Of a stretch of 64,000 bases of DNA, positions 16,500-25,141 are shown piece after piece; position 1 is the first letter of the stretch; every line of letters starts with the position of its first letter. The DNA is taken from positions 124,001 to 188,000 of the forward strand of contig NZ_WUEK01000003.1 of assembly GCF_009823805.1 (NCBI RefSeq), in the 5' to 3' direction. This stretch comes from Nocardioides flavescens (lineage in GTDB: Bacteria > Actinomycetota > Actinomycetes > Propionibacteriales > Nocardioidaceae). Both the position numbers and the translations under genes were made by a program. The notes under the pieces are model-generated. The model did not search any database, was not told the origin of the DNA, and was given only the letters and a program-made list of their open reading frames with translations.

Positions 16500-18989
16500 G
16501 TGAGCGTGCTCCGCGACTACGCCGGCGCGGTGGCCCAGCCGACGCTGGCGGGTCCCGGCGAGCAGGCTCGCTACGACGAGGTGGTCGGCCCGGACGGCTC
16601 GCTGCGCCCGGCGTGGAAGGGGCTCGCCGAGACCGTCGTCGGGCTGACGTCGCGCGACCTGCGCCGGGCGGACGGCGACGTGTCGGCGATGCTCGCCGAC
16701 GACGGCGTGCCCGCCAGCTGGCAGCTCGACCCGGTCCCGCTGCTGATCGACGCGGCGACCTGGGCGCCCCTCGAGGTCGGGCTCGCCCAGCGGGGCGAGC
16801 TGCTCAACGCCCTGCTCGTCGACCTGTACGGCGAGCGGCGGCTCCTGCGCGAGGGCGTGGTGCCCGCCGCGGTCGTGCTGGGGCACGCGGGCTACACCCG
16901 GGTCGTGTCCCGTCCCGGCGCGCTCGACCCGCGACCGCTGGTGCTGGCGGCCACCGACCTCGGCCGCGACGCGCAGGGCCGCTGGCACGTGCTGGCCGAC
17001 CGCACGCAGGCGCCCTCGGGGCTGGGGCTCACGATGGAGAACCGTCGCGTCACCTCGCGGGTGCTGCCCGAGCTCTACCGCGAGGCGGGGCTGCACCGCA
17101 TCGAGCCCTACTTCTCGGCCCTGCGCTCAGCGCTGCTGCAGTCCGCGCAGGGCGACCTCGCCGACCCTCGGGTCGTGGTGCTCTCGCCGGGCAGCCACTC
17201 GGCGACGGCCTACGACCAGGCCTTCGTGGCCTCGGCGCTGGGCTTCCCGCTCGTGCAGGGCAGCGACCTGCTGGTGCGCGACGGCTGGGTGATGATGCGC
17301 GCGGCCGGGGGCGGCGGACGGCTCGAGCGCGTCGACGTCATCCTGCGCCGGGTCGACACGGCCTGGAGCGACCCGCTCGAGCTGCGCGGCGACTCGCGGC
17401 TCGGGGTGGCCGGCCTCGTGCAGGCGGTGCGACGCGGCCGGGTGCGCGTCGTCAACGGCCTCGGCGCGGGCGTGCTCGAGAACCCCGCCCTCATGGCGTT
17501 CCTCCCCGCGGTCTGCGAGGCCCTGCTCGGCGAGCAGCTACGGCTGCCGTCGGTGCGCACCTGGTGGTGCGGCGAGCCCGACTCCCTCGACCACGTGCTG
17601 GCGCACAGCGACCGGCTGCTGGTGCGACCGGTCGACGGCTCGCCGCTCCCCGCGACCGCGAGCCGGCGGGAGGTCGAGACGCGGGTGCTGGCCGAGCCGC
17701 ACCGCTGGGTCGGCCAGGAGCGGCTGCCGCTCTCGCAGGCCCCGACCTGGGGCGCGGAGGGGCGCACCACCGGCCGCGCCGCTGCGGCCTCGCTGTCGCT
17801 GCGGACCTTCACGCTGCGCTACGGCTCGGCGTACCGCCCGCTCGTCGGCGGCCTCGCCACCGTCGTCGACGGGCTGGCCCTCGACGGATCCGCGGCCGAT
17901 CGGCCGTCGGCGAGCAAGGACGTCTGGGTGCTCAAGGCCGCGCCGACCGACCCCGACCAGGGGCTCGCCGAGGTGCTGCCGCTCGCCAGCGCGCCGGCCG
18001 TCACCGTGCTGTCGCCGCGCGTGCTGGAGGACCTGTTCTGGTTCGGCCGCTACGCCGAGCGCGCCGAGGACGCGCTCCGCCTCGTGCTGACCGTCCACGC
18101 CTACGTCGAGGACTACCGCACCCGGCCCCGCTCGCGCGGCGGCGCGTCGACCGAGGTGCTGCGCGGCGCCGTACTCCGGCTCGCGGGGGCGGGCGTCGAC
18201 GACGTCGACGAGGAGTTCCGCTCGCTGCTGCTCGACGCCGGGCGCGAGGGCTCGCCCGCCCACGCGCTCGCCCGGCTGCGGGAGGTGCTGCAGGGGGTGC
18301 GCGACCAGTTCTCGCTCGACACCTGGCGCGGCTTCGGCACGATCGACCGGGCCGGTGCCGCCCTGCACGCCGAGCGTCACAGCCACCAGGTCGCCGAGTC
18401 GGGGGGCCGGATGCTCACCGGCGTGCTCGCCGTCCACGGCGTCACCACGAGCATGGTCCGCGACGTCGGGTGGCACGTGCTCGAGGCCGGACGTCACCTC
18501 GAGCGGGCGCTGCAGGTGTGCCACCTGCTCGCCGCCACCACGACGGTGCGGCGCGGCATCGACGTCGACCGCGAGGTGCTGGTCGGCGTGCTGACCGCCA
18601 CCGAGAGCGTGGTCACCCACCGCCGCCGCTACCGCGGCTCGGTACGCCCCGCCGGGGTCCTCGAGCTGCTGCTGTTCGACACCGACAACCCGCGCGCCCT
18701 GGCCTTCGCCCTGGACGCCCTGCGCGTGCACCTGGCCGCGCAGCCGCACTCCACCGGCTCGACCCGCGCCGAGCGTCTCCTCGCCGACCTGCGCGAGACC
18801 GTCGACGGCACCGACGTCGCGACCCTGGTGGCGATCGGAGGGGTCGGGCGGCCCCACCTCGAGCGCTTCCTGGCCCAGACACTGCGCTCGCTCGACCGGC
18901 TCGCCGAGGCCGTGCACGACGTCCACTTCGCCGCCGGCCCGGCCCCACGGCCGCTCGCCGCCGTGGCCACGACGGAGGTGCACCGGTGA
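16500..18989 (+). CDS. Circularly permuted ATP-grasp / alpha-E fusion protein
   Basis: The 829-residue protein fuses two domains found side by side in many bacteria: an N-terminal circularly permuted ATP-grasp (DUF404/DUF407 type, about 20-480, with YDEVVGPDGSLRPAWKG, the MENRRVTSRVLPELY block and PYFSALRSAL) and a C-terminal alpha-helical alpha-E domain (DUF403, about 510-815, starting VLSPRVLEDLFWFGRYAERAEDALRLV). Comparative work on amidoligases predicts that such systems join amino acids or make a small peptide or tag, but no product is established. It overlaps the downstream transglutaminase gene by four bases (GTGA). GTG start, weak ribosome-binding site. Confidence 0.9.
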   Translation: MSVLRDYAGAVAQPTLAGPGEQARYDEVVGPDGSLRPAWKGLAETVVGLTSRDLRRADGDVSAMLADDGVPASWQLDPVPLLIDAATWAPLEVGLAQRGELLNALLVDLYGERRLLREGVVPAAVVLGHAGYTRVVSRPGALDPRPLVLAATDLGRDAQGRWHVLADRTQAPSGLGLTMENRRVTSRVLPELYREAGLHRIEPYFSALRSALLQSAQGDLADPRVVVLSPGSHSATAYDQAFVASALGFPLVQGSDLLVRDGWVMMRAAGGGGRLERVDVILRRVDTAWSDPLELRGDSRLGVAGLVQAVRRGRVRVVNGLGAGVLENPALMAFLPAVCEALLGEQLRLPSVRTWWCGEPDSLDHVLAHSDRLLVRPVDGSPLPATASRREVETRVLAEPHRWVGQERLPLSQAPTWGAEGRTTGRAAAASLSLRTFTLRYGSAYRPLVGGLATVVDGLALDGSAADRPSASKDVWVLKAAPTDPDQGLAEVLPLASAPAVTVLSPRVLEDLFWFGRYAERAEDALRLVLTVHAYVEDYRTRPRSRGGASTEVLRGAVLRLAGAGVDDVDEEFRSLLLDAGREGSPAHALARLREVLQGVRDQFSLDTWRGFGTIDRAGAALHAERHSHQVAESGGRMLTGVLAVHGVTTSMVRDVGWHVLEAGRHLERALQVCHLLAATTTVRRGIDVDREVLVGVLTATESVVTHRRRYRGSVRPAGVLELLLFDTDNPRALAFALDALRVHLAAQPHSTGSTRAERLLADLRETVDGTDVATLVAIGGVGRPHLERFLAQTLRSLDRLAEAVHDVHFAAGPAPRPLAAVATTEVHR

Positions 18990-19894
18990 GCGCGCTCTCC
19001 GAAGTCCAGTCGTGGCGGGTGCGCCACACCACCTCCTACGCCTACGACGACGTCGTGACCGACTCCATCGGGCTCGGGCACCTCGTGCCGCGGTCACTGC
19101 CCTGGCAACAGGTCGCGTCGTACGCCGTCACGACCGACCCGGAGGCCTCCGACGTCAGCCACGACGAGGACCACTACGGCAACGTCGCGACGTACTTCCA
19201 GATCACCGAGCCGCACACCCGCCTCGAGATCGAGGCGGTCAGCGAGGTCACGGTCTCTGACGCCGCGCCGCCGGAGGACGACCTGGGCCGCGCCTGGGAG
19301 ACCGCCCGCCCGCTCGTGTCGCCGCGCCTGCCCGGGGCCTGGCTCGCGACCGACTTCGCGCTGCCCTCCGCCGCGGTCGCGCAGGTGCCGGAGGCGGCGG
19401 CGTACGCCGAGGCTTCGTTCGGCACCGGCCGTCCCCTCGGCGAGGCCGTCACCGACCTGGTCGCCCGCCTGCACGCCGACCTCGACTACGACCCGACCGC
19501 CACCACGGTGACCTCGACCGTGGCCGAGGTGCTCGCGAGCCGGGCCGGGGTCTGTCAGGACTTCGCCCACCTCGCCCTCGCCTGCCTGCGCTCGCAGGGG
19601 CTGGCCGCTCGCTACGTCTCGGGCTACCTCGCCACCGATCCCGCCCCCGGCCGCGACCGCGTCGTCGGCGCCGACGCCTCGCACGCGTGGGTCGCCGTGT
19701 GGGTGCCCTCTCCCGACGGCGGTGACGGGTCGTGGCTGGCCGTCGACCCGACCAACGACCAGCGCGCCGGCACCCGCTACGTCACCGTCGCGTGGGGCCG
19801 CGACTACGGCGACGTCGCCCCGCTGAAGGGCGTCATCGTCACCGAGGCGCGGGAGTCGACGCTCACGGTCAGCGTGGACGTGGCGCCGCGATGA
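18986..19894 (+). CDS. Transglutaminase-like cysteine protease
   Basis: The 302-residue protein has the N-terminal beta domain typical of bacterial transglutaminase-like proteins (WRVRHTTSYAYDDVVTDS ... LVPR) and a catalytic core with Cys in SRAGVCQDFAHLAL, His in DASHAWVAVWVP and Asp in WLAVDPTNDQ. It is likely cytoplasmic, as there is no signal peptide. Such proteins occur consistently with permuted ATP-grasp/alpha-E proteins; a role in cleaving or transferring the peptide made by the ligase is inferred. Coupled upstream by GTGA overlap and downstream by ATGA overlap. Confidence 0.92.
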   Translation: MSALSEVQSWRVRHTTSYAYDDVVTDSIGLGHLVPRSLPWQQVASYAVTTDPEASDVSHDEDHYGNVATYFQITEPHTRLEIEAVSEVTVSDAAPPEDDLGRAWETARPLVSPRLPGAWLATDFALPSAAVAQVPEAAAYAEASFGTGRPLGEAVTDLVARLHADLDYDPTATTVTSTVAEVLASRAGVCQDFAHLALACLRSQGLAARYVSGYLATDPAPGRDRVVGADASHAWVAVWVPSPDGGDGSWLAVDPTNDQRAGTRYVTVAWGRDYGDVAPLKGVIVTEARESTLTVSVDVAPR

Positions 19895-20349
19895 GGATCG
19901 TCGTCGACGACCTCTCCTCGCCCGAGGTCCAGGCCCTGCTCGCCGAGCACCTGGCCGGCATGCACGCCACCTCGCCGCCCGAGAGCGTCCACGCGCTCGA
20001 CCTCTCCGGCCTGCGGGGGCCCGACGTGACCTTCCTGGCGGCGTACGACGGCCGCTCGCTCGCGGGGTGCGGAGCGGTGAAGGACCTCGGCGGTGGCCGG
20101 GGCGAGGTGAAGTCGATGCGCACCGCCTCGACGCACCTGCGGCGCGGGGTCGCCGCCGCGGTGCTGTCCGAGCTGATCGCGACCGCGCGCCGACGCGGGT
20201 GGACCGAGCTGCTGCTCGAGACCGGCTCGACCCCCGACTTCGCACCCGCCCACGCGCTCTACGTCCGCTTCGGATTCGAGGAGTGCGGCCCGTTCGGTGA
20301 CTACGCGCTCGACGAGTTCAGCCGGTTCTACCGACTGGGCCTGCCATAG
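19891..20349 (+). CDS. GNAT-family N-acetyltransferase
   Basis: A 152-residue acetyltransferase-fold protein with the acetyl-CoA loop region STHLRRGVAAAVLSELI and the C-terminal YVRFGFEECGPFGDY motif typical of small GNAT enzymes. Substrate unknown. ATG start overlapping the transglutaminase stop by four bases, so it is translationally coupled as the third gene of the ATP-grasp/alpha-E cluster. GNAT proteins are among predicted partners in amidoligase systems, so it might modify the same peptide, but simple operon passengers are equally possible. Confidence 0.88.
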   Translation: MRIVVDDLSSPEVQALLAEHLAGMHATSPPESVHALDLSGLRGPDVTFLAAYDGRSLAGCGAVKDLGGGRGEVKSMRTASTHLRRGVAAAVLSELIATARRRGWTELLLETGSTPDFAPAHALYVRFGFEECGPFGDYALDEFSRFYRLGLP

Positions 20350-20400
20350 ACAAGTAAGTCGGTAGGGTTACTCTGGTTGTCCCCGACGAGAGGAGCCCCG

Positions 20401-20580
20401 ATGGCCCGCACCGCCCTGTCCCACCCCGCGCCCGACGCCGACGCGCTCGCCGTACGCCGCCACGAGGCGACCGCCCGCCACTCCCTGCGCGTCGGCACCA
20501 TCCTCGACCAGCGCACCGACCTCCAGGGCGTCCTCGACCTCGCCGACCTCGTCCGCGACGCCGCCCGCTGGGCGGCCTGA
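20401..20580 (+). CDS. Small hypothetical protein (59 aa)
   Basis: A 59-residue product beginning MARTALSHPAPDADAL and ending RDAARWAA, with one amphipathic helix in the C-terminal half. The ATG has a good GAGAGGAG ribosome-binding site, and the 50-bp AT-richer leader (TAGGGTTACTCT) could be a promoter. No family recognised. Confidence 0.5.
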   Translation: MARTALSHPAPDADALAVRRHEATARHSLRVGTILDQRTDLQGVLDLADLVRDAARWAA

Positions 20581-20597
20581 GGCCTGTCTGTGCAGAT

Positions 20598-20698
20598 GGT
20601 CTCGACGACGTTCGGCGCGGGCGTGCCTCTCTTCTCGACCAGCGGAAGCGGCCACCCCGGTGGTCGAGCAGCGAGCCCTGGCGAGCGTCGTCGAGACC
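20598..20698. repeat. Diverged family C palindromic element
   Basis: GGTCTCGACGACG at the left end and CGTCGTCGAGACC at the right form a perfect 13-bp inverted repeat. Internal CTCGACCAGCGG and CCGGTGGTCGAG match the ends of family C half-units with C for A substitutions. It lies downstream of the 59-codon gene and probably terminates it. The following 107 bases to the next start hold no further structure I can name. Confidence 0.65.
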
Positions 20699-20805
20699 CC
20701 TCACGCTGACGCCGGGGAGTCGATCGCCACCAGGGCCACACTCAGGGGACACCCAGGGGAAAACCGGGTGACGCAAAGGCGTGCTGACGGGGTACACCAG
20801 AGGGT

Positions 20806-21567
20806 ATGGCGATCACGGTCCCACCCGCGCGGGTGTCCCGGGTGATGGCGCCCGTGGCGCGCGCGGGCCTCGAGGTGGGGCTGGTCGCGGTGCTGTTCCT
20901 GCTCTACCGCGCGGGCCGTTCACTGGTCACGGGTCAGGAGGCGGTGGCCCTGCAGCACGCCCGGTCGGTGCACGCGCTCGAGCAGTGGCTGCCCCTGCCG
21001 TCGGAGGCATGGGTGCAGTCGCTGGTGCCGAGCTCGCTGCTCCACGCGGCCAACGTCTACTACGTCAGCGTGCACTTCCCGCTGATGATCGCGTTCCTGG
21101 TCTGGGGCTACACCCGCCGCCCGCGCGCGGAGTACGTCTGGGCGCGCAACCTGCTCATCGCGCTGACCGGCGCGGCGCTGGTGATCCACATCGTCTTCCC
21201 GCTGGCCCCGCCGCGGATGTTCCCGCAGTGGGGCTTCGTCGACACGATGGCGGTCTACGGGCCCAACGCCTACGCCGGTGCGAGCGGGGCCTCGGCGAAC
21301 CAGTTCGCGGCGATGCCGAGCCTCCACATCGGGTGGGCGCTGCTGATCGCCTACGTCGTGATGCGCACCGCCTCGCGGAAGCTGGCCGCGCTCGCCATCG
21401 CCCACGCGGTCGTCACCGTGCTGGTGGTCGTCGTGACCGCCAACCACTACTGGCTCGACGGCATCGTCGCCGCGGGTCTGCTCACCTGCGCCGGCCTGCT
21501 GATGCCGCCGCCGGAGCGCCAGCGCGACCGTGAGAGGAAGCGGCTGCGCGAGGCCGTCCGCTGCTGA
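20806..21567 (+). CDS. PAP2-superfamily membrane phosphatase
   Basis: The 253-residue membrane protein has six hydrophobic segments. Signature motifs of the PAP2/inositolphosphotransferase group are MPSLHIGWAL (catalytic His) and TANHYWLDGIVA (second His and Asp). Such enzymes dephosphorylate or exchange head groups of lipid phosphates on the outer face of the membrane. The LAPPRMFPQWGFVDT loop is typical of the PAP2_3 subgroup. The C-terminal tail is highly charged. Monocistronic, followed by a truncated sigma-factor gene. Confidence 0.88.
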   Translation: MAITVPPARVSRVMAPVARAGLEVGLVAVLFLLYRAGRSLVTGQEAVALQHARSVHALEQWLPLPSEAWVQSLVPSSLLHAANVYYVSVHFPLMIAFLVWGYTRRPRAEYVWARNLLIALTGAALVIHIVFPLAPPRMFPQWGFVDTMAVYGPNAYAGASGASANQFAAMPSLHIGWALLIAYVVMRTASRKLAALAIAHAVVTVLVVVVTANHYWLDGIVAAGLLTCAGLLMPPPERQRDRERKRLREAVRC

Positions 21568-21620
21568 CAACCTGCCTCGGCCGCCCGGCGTTCTGAGGGT
21601 GTGACGAGACAGGGAGTGCC

Positions 21621-22058
21621 ATGATCAGCGGTCGCGACAAGCGGGCGTTCGACGCCTTCGTGCGCGACCACTCCGACCGGCTGGTGCGCACCGCGCACCT
21701 CCTGGTCGGCGACGGCGGCCACGCCGAGGACATCGTGCAGACGGCACTGCTGCGCACCGCGCGTCGGTGGCGTACGGCGCGCGCGGCCCCTGAGGCCTAC
21801 GCCCGCACGGTGGTCGCCAACCTCGCCAAGGACCGCTGGCGCCACCTCGGGCGCCGCCCGCCGGAGGCGCCGCTGGCGACCGGGCACGAACCGTCCCGTG
21901 CTGACGCCTCCGACGCGCTCGCCGAGCGCGACGCGCTGCTCGCGGCGACCCGGGCGCTGCCGCAGGGCCAGCGTGCCGTGCTCGTGCTGCGGTTCTTCGA
22001 GGGGCTCAGACGGGTAGCCGGTCGGCGCGTGCCTCGACCAGCGGCGCGGGCGCGGTGA
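21621..22058 (+). pseudogene. SigE-family ECF sigma factor lacking region 4
   Basis: The frame starts with a normal ECF region 2 (FDAFVRDHSDRLVRTAHLLVGDGGHAEDIVQTALLRTARRW) and a linker, and reaches the start of region 4 (ALPQGQRAVLVLRFFEG). The sequence then ceases to look like a sigma factor: instead of the L-S-E-x-x-x-A-x-x-x-G-C-S-x-G-T-V-K-S helix-turn-helix, the frame reads Arg-rich residues that are the antisense of the convergent YjbR gene. The break is near 22004. Promoter -35 recognition should be lost. There is an adequate ribosome-binding site (AGGGAG), so a region-2-only fragment may still be made. No anti-sigma gene follows. Confidence 0.8.
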
Positions 22059-22380
22059 GGCGCCACGCCTCGAAGACCAGCTCGGCGAGCTCGTCGCGCT
22101 CGACGCCCTCGAGGTGGACGACCACCCACCCGAAGGCGCCGGCGGTGAACTGCACCTCGAACACCTCCGGCCGTTCCGCCACGAGCCCGAGCTGCTCGGC
22201 CAGGGTCTGCTTGAGGCCCACGGTGACCGTCGCCGGCCAGAGATAGCCGAAGGTCTGCCGGGCCACCTGGAACCGCAGCCACCGGTCGTGCTCGCTGCGC
22301 GTGACGTCCTCGAGCTGGCCGACCAGCTCGAGGACGTCGTCGACTCCGCACCCCACGGGCAGGAAGGTAGCGACCTCCAC
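22006..22380 (-). CDS. MmcQ/YjbR-family DNA-binding-like protein
   Basis: The product of about 124 residues has the YjbR/CyaY-like fold pattern: WLRFQVARQTFGYLWPATVTVGLKQTLAEQL and the family ending FGWVVVHLEGVERDELAELVFEAWRLTAP. Function is unknown; the fold resembles a double-wing DNA-binding module. Start is uncertain: GTG at 22380 or a GTG a few codons further in. The 3' end abuts the break point of the truncated sigma factor on the other strand. A 12-bp tandem repeat lies just upstream. Confidence 0.75.
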   Translation of the reverse strand: MEVATFLPVGCGVDDVLELVGQLEDVTRSEHDRWLRFQVARQTFGYLWPATVTVGLKQTLAEQLGLVAERPEVFEVQFTAGAFGWVVVHLEGVERDELAELVFEAWRLTAPAPLVEARADRLPV

Positions 22381-22397
22381 CGACGCAGGTGACGGCT

Positions 22398-22441
22398 CAG
22401 CAGACCGGTCAGCAGACCGGTCAGCAGACCGGTCAGCAGAC
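22398..22441. repeat. 12-bp tandem repeat at the 3' end of the sulfur transporter
   Basis: Unit CAGCAGACCGGT in three full copies plus a partial copy. Read on the minus strand each unit contains CTGCTGA, so each repeat carries a possible stop codon. The transporter's actual stop (22433-22435) falls in the last unit. Unit number could vary between strains without changing the protein. Confidence 0.85.
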
Positions 22442-23668
22442 AGAGTCGGTGGGCCTGGGGTTGGTGAGCCCGAAGAGGGGCCGCAGGGCGAGTCCACCGA
22501 CGGTGCCGACGACGGCCATGACGCCCCAGAGCCAGCCGTGCAGGCTGAAGGAGGCGATGCCGCCGAAGTAGGAGCCGATGTTGCACCCGTAGGCGAGGCG
22601 GGCGCCGTACCCCATGAGGACACCGCCGATGACCGCGCCGAGGGCCAGCCGGGCGGGGATGCGGCGGTGCAGGACCCACTGCCCGGCCATCGCCGAGGCG
22701 ATGAGGGCGCCGACGATGATGCCGAGGTCCATGACCGAGGTCTTCTCGACGAAGATCCCGGCCTCGAACTTCGCGAGGTTGCCGGGGTCCTGCCAGAAGC
22801 CCCAGCCCAGCACGTCGACGCCGACGAGCTCGAGCAGCTTCGAGCCCCACAGAGCGAAGGCGAAGGTGATGCCCCACGCGCCGCCGGACACGACGAGCGT
22901 GAGGGCGTTGAGCCCGGCGAGCAGCAGCGCGCCGACCCAGAGCGGCCAGCTCCCGCGTACGACGCGCCCGGCGCCGCGGGCGACCGGGGGCTGCTCGACC
23001 GGGGGCACCGAGCCACGGCGGCCGATGACGTAGGTCAGGGCAGTGATCGCCGCCATGACGGTCAGGGAGATCGCCAGCGCGCCCGGGTAGCCGCCCCACT
23101 GCGTGAGGGAGACGGGGTCGTGCGCGGGCAGGGAGTTCCACCACGGCAGGTGGTAGGCGCCCAGCGTCGCGCCGGCGACGAAGCCGGTGAGGGTGATGAC
23201 GATCGCCGACTGGCCCGAGCCGATCGCGAAGAGCGTGCCGGAGGCGCAGGAGCCACCGAGCTGCATCCCGACGCCGAAGATGGTCGCGCCGACGAAGAGC
23301 CCCCAGCTGATCGGCGCCAGCGACGGGGTCACGGGCACGTCGCGGAACGACACCTGGGTGGCCAGGATCGGCGCGAACAGGATGCACGCAGCGGCCAGCA
23401 TCAGCATGTGCGCTCGCAGGGCCTTGCCCTGGCGGACGGCCACCAGCTGGCGCCACGCCGAGGTGAAGCCGAACCGGGAGTGGAACAGCACCAGCCCCAG
23501 CGCGAGGCCGATCACGAACAGCAGGCCGGGCACCTCGCCCTTGGTCGTGAAGAGGAACCCGCCGAGGGCCAGCGCGCTGCCCACCCCGGCGAGCACGACC
23601 GGAACCTGCGGCGGTGGTGCCTCCTGAGGTGGTGGAGCGAGGTGCTGCGTGGCGTGGTCGAGTGCCAT
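22433..23668 (-). CDS. YeeE/YedE-family sulfur-compound transporter
   Basis: Inner-membrane protein of 411 residues with about ten hydrophobic segments in two homologous halves. The signature cysteines are GMQLGGSCASGTLFAIGSG in the first half and ARLAYGCNIGSYFGGIASFSLHGW in the second, as in thiosulfate transporter TsuA/YeeE. Thiosulfate or a related sulfur compound is therefore the likely substrate. No TusA-like (YeeD) gene is beside it. The ATG has a strong AAGGAG site. The C-terminus ends in a Cys (DSVC) within the 12-bp tandem repeat. Confidence 0.88.
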   Translation of the reverse strand: MALDHATQHLAPPPQEAPPPQVPVVLAGVGSALALGGFLFTTKGEVPGLLFVIGLALGLVLFHSRFGFTSAWRQLVAVRQGKALRAHMLMLAAACILFAPILATQVSFRDVPVTPSLAPISWGLFVGATIFGVGMQLGGSCASGTLFAIGSGQSAIVITLTGFVAGATLGAYHLPWWNSLPAHDPVSLTQWGGYPGALAISLTVMAAITALTYVIGRRGSVPPVEQPPVARGAGRVVRGSWPLWVGALLLAGLNALTLVVSGGAWGITFAFALWGSKLLELVGVDVLGWGFWQDPGNLAKFEAGIFVEKTSVMDLGIIVGALIASAMAGQWVLHRRIPARLALGAVIGGVLMGYGARLAYGCNIGSYFGGIASFSLHGWLWGVMAVVGTVGGLALRPLFGLTNPRPTDSVC

Positions 23669-23848
23669 GACGAGCTCCTTCCGACGACGGGTGCCGTCGG
23701 CGCTGTGCCGACCGAAGCGGTGCCCGGTCGAAGCAGTGCCCGATCGGCGCGGGTCTCAGGGCCGTTCGGGTGGAGTACGCCGCGCGGGGGTGTGACGAGC
23801 GGTTCCCGGGGAAGGAGGTGTGGACCCTCGCAACCCCGGGAGCCCACC

Positions 23849-24250
23849 GTGCACGACGCGCTGATCTACGTCTCGCTCGCCACCCTCGCGCTCGTCGTCG
23901 TCGACGCCTGCGTGCTCGGTGCCGTGGTCGCCGGCCGGCTCTCCGAACGCCGCCACGCGGCGCGCACGCGGACGCCCGCGCCCGTGCCGGCGCCGGACCA
24001 CGACGCACCTATCGAGACGGTGCTGTACGTCGTCCCGATCGAGCACGATCCGCAGGCTCTGCTGGCCGCCCTGACCCGCGCCGGTTACCCGACCGCGGTG
24101 GACCCGATCGACGAGCGCACGGTGCTCGTCGGATGCCCGGCGGGCGTTGCGCACCGTGACCGGCTGCGGGTCGTGCTGTGGCGCGAGGTGCGCCGCACCC
24201 GCACGCCGGGAGCCGAGCTCGGGCCGGTGCGCTTCGCCGACGAGGGCTGA
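23849..24250 (+). CDS. Single-pass membrane protein of unknown function
   Basis: The 133-residue protein has one N-terminal transmembrane helix (about 4-28), a short Arg/Pro-rich linker and a C-terminal soluble domain of about 75 residues that looks alpha/beta (ETVLYVVPIEHDPQALLAALTRAGYPTAV and RTVLVGCPAGVAHRDRLRVVL). I recognise no family; the domain has an ACT-like or ferredoxin-like secondary-structure rhythm. GTG start. The 180 bases before it, shared with the divergent sulfur transporter, contain an imperfect direct repeat (CGAAGCGGTGCCCGGT / CGAAGCAGTGCCCGAT). Confidence 0.65.
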   Translation: MHDALIYVSLATLALVVVDACVLGAVVAGRLSERRHAARTRTPAPVPAPDHDAPIETVLYVVPIEHDPQALLAALTRAGYPTAVDPIDERTVLVGCPAGVAHRDRLRVVLWREVRRTRTPGAELGPVRFADEG

Positions 24251-24328
24251 CCGCGGCCCGTCCCGGGGCCATCAAGAGCCACTTGACCGAGTCGCGCGGG
24301 GTCGGGAGTCTCGCTAGGTTCCTGCCCG

Positions 24329-25141
24329 ATGCGACCCCTCACGCGCAGGTCCCTGGTGCGTGGTGCCGCCCTCGCCGCACCCGCAGCCACGGTCCTCACC
24401 GATGCCCCCGCCCGTGCCCTCTCCCGAGGCTGTGCCCCCGCTGCCGACGTACCCCGCCTGCTCGCGCAGGACATGAGGGGCCGGCACGCCGGCCTCATGC
24501 ACGGCGTGCCGCTGAGCTACAACTGGGCCCACGGGCCCCGGGTCGGGCAGGGCAGCCACCCCGGCCCGTTCCACGCCATCAGCGCGTGGGGGCAGGTCTA
24601 CGAGGCCGCCGACGGCAGCCCGGCCACCAACGTGCGCGTGGCGTGTCGTGAGATCTCCGTCTGGCTGCTGATGCGCAGCGGTCGCTGGCGCCGGGTCAAC
24701 GCCTCGCGGGCGGTCAACGGCGCCAACTACGTCGAGGACTTCTCCGGCAACGCCAGCAAGCCCACCGACCTGCGCACCGAGCCGGGCGGGGCGGTCTCGG
24801 CCACCCTCGGCGGCGGCTGGAACTTCCACCTCTACTCCACCCGCGCCCGGGCCGTCATCGACCCGGCGCAGGTCGAGGGCGTGGTCTCGCTGTTCTCGGC
24901 GAAGGTCGTGATGGACGACCCGTCCGGTCCCGACCAGCGCCACCTGGCCCGCTGGCTGGCCAGCGCCGGCGCCGACTACTGGCTCGACTCCACCGTGGCC
25001 CCCGCGCCCGGCACCGTCGCCGACGCCGGGATCGGCAAGGCGCGCTGGGTCACCCCGCAGTGGCGCACCTTCACGATGTCGACGCTGTCGCGGCGCCGCC
25101 TGGAGCGATCCGCGCCGCCGGTCTGCCTGCTGGGGCGCTAG
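24329..25141 (+). CDS. Tat-secreted protein of unknown function
   Basis: The 270-residue product begins with a Tat-like signal: twin arginines in TRRSLVRG, a hydrophobic stretch and ARA cleavage around residue 30. The mature domain is Trp/Gly-rich with HGPRVGQGSHPGPFHAISAWGQVY and ends in a Cys near the C-terminus. I do not recognise the family; the beta-rich look and jelly-roll-like pattern would suit a carbohydrate-binding or lyase fold, but that is a guess. Its TAG stop overlaps the first bases of a family A element. Confidence 0.72.
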   Translation: MRPLTRRSLVRGAALAAPAATVLTDAPARALSRGCAPAADVPRLLAQDMRGRHAGLMHGVPLSYNWAHGPRVGQGSHPGPFHAISAWGQVYEAADGSPATNVRVACREISVWLLMRSGRWRRVNASRAVNGANYVEDFSGNASKPTDLRTEPGGAVSATLGGGWNFHLYSTRARAVIDPAQVEGVVSLFSAKVVMDDPSGPDQRHLARWLASAGADYWLDSTVAPAPGTVADAGIGKARWVTPQWRTFTMSTLSRRRLERSAPPVCLLGR

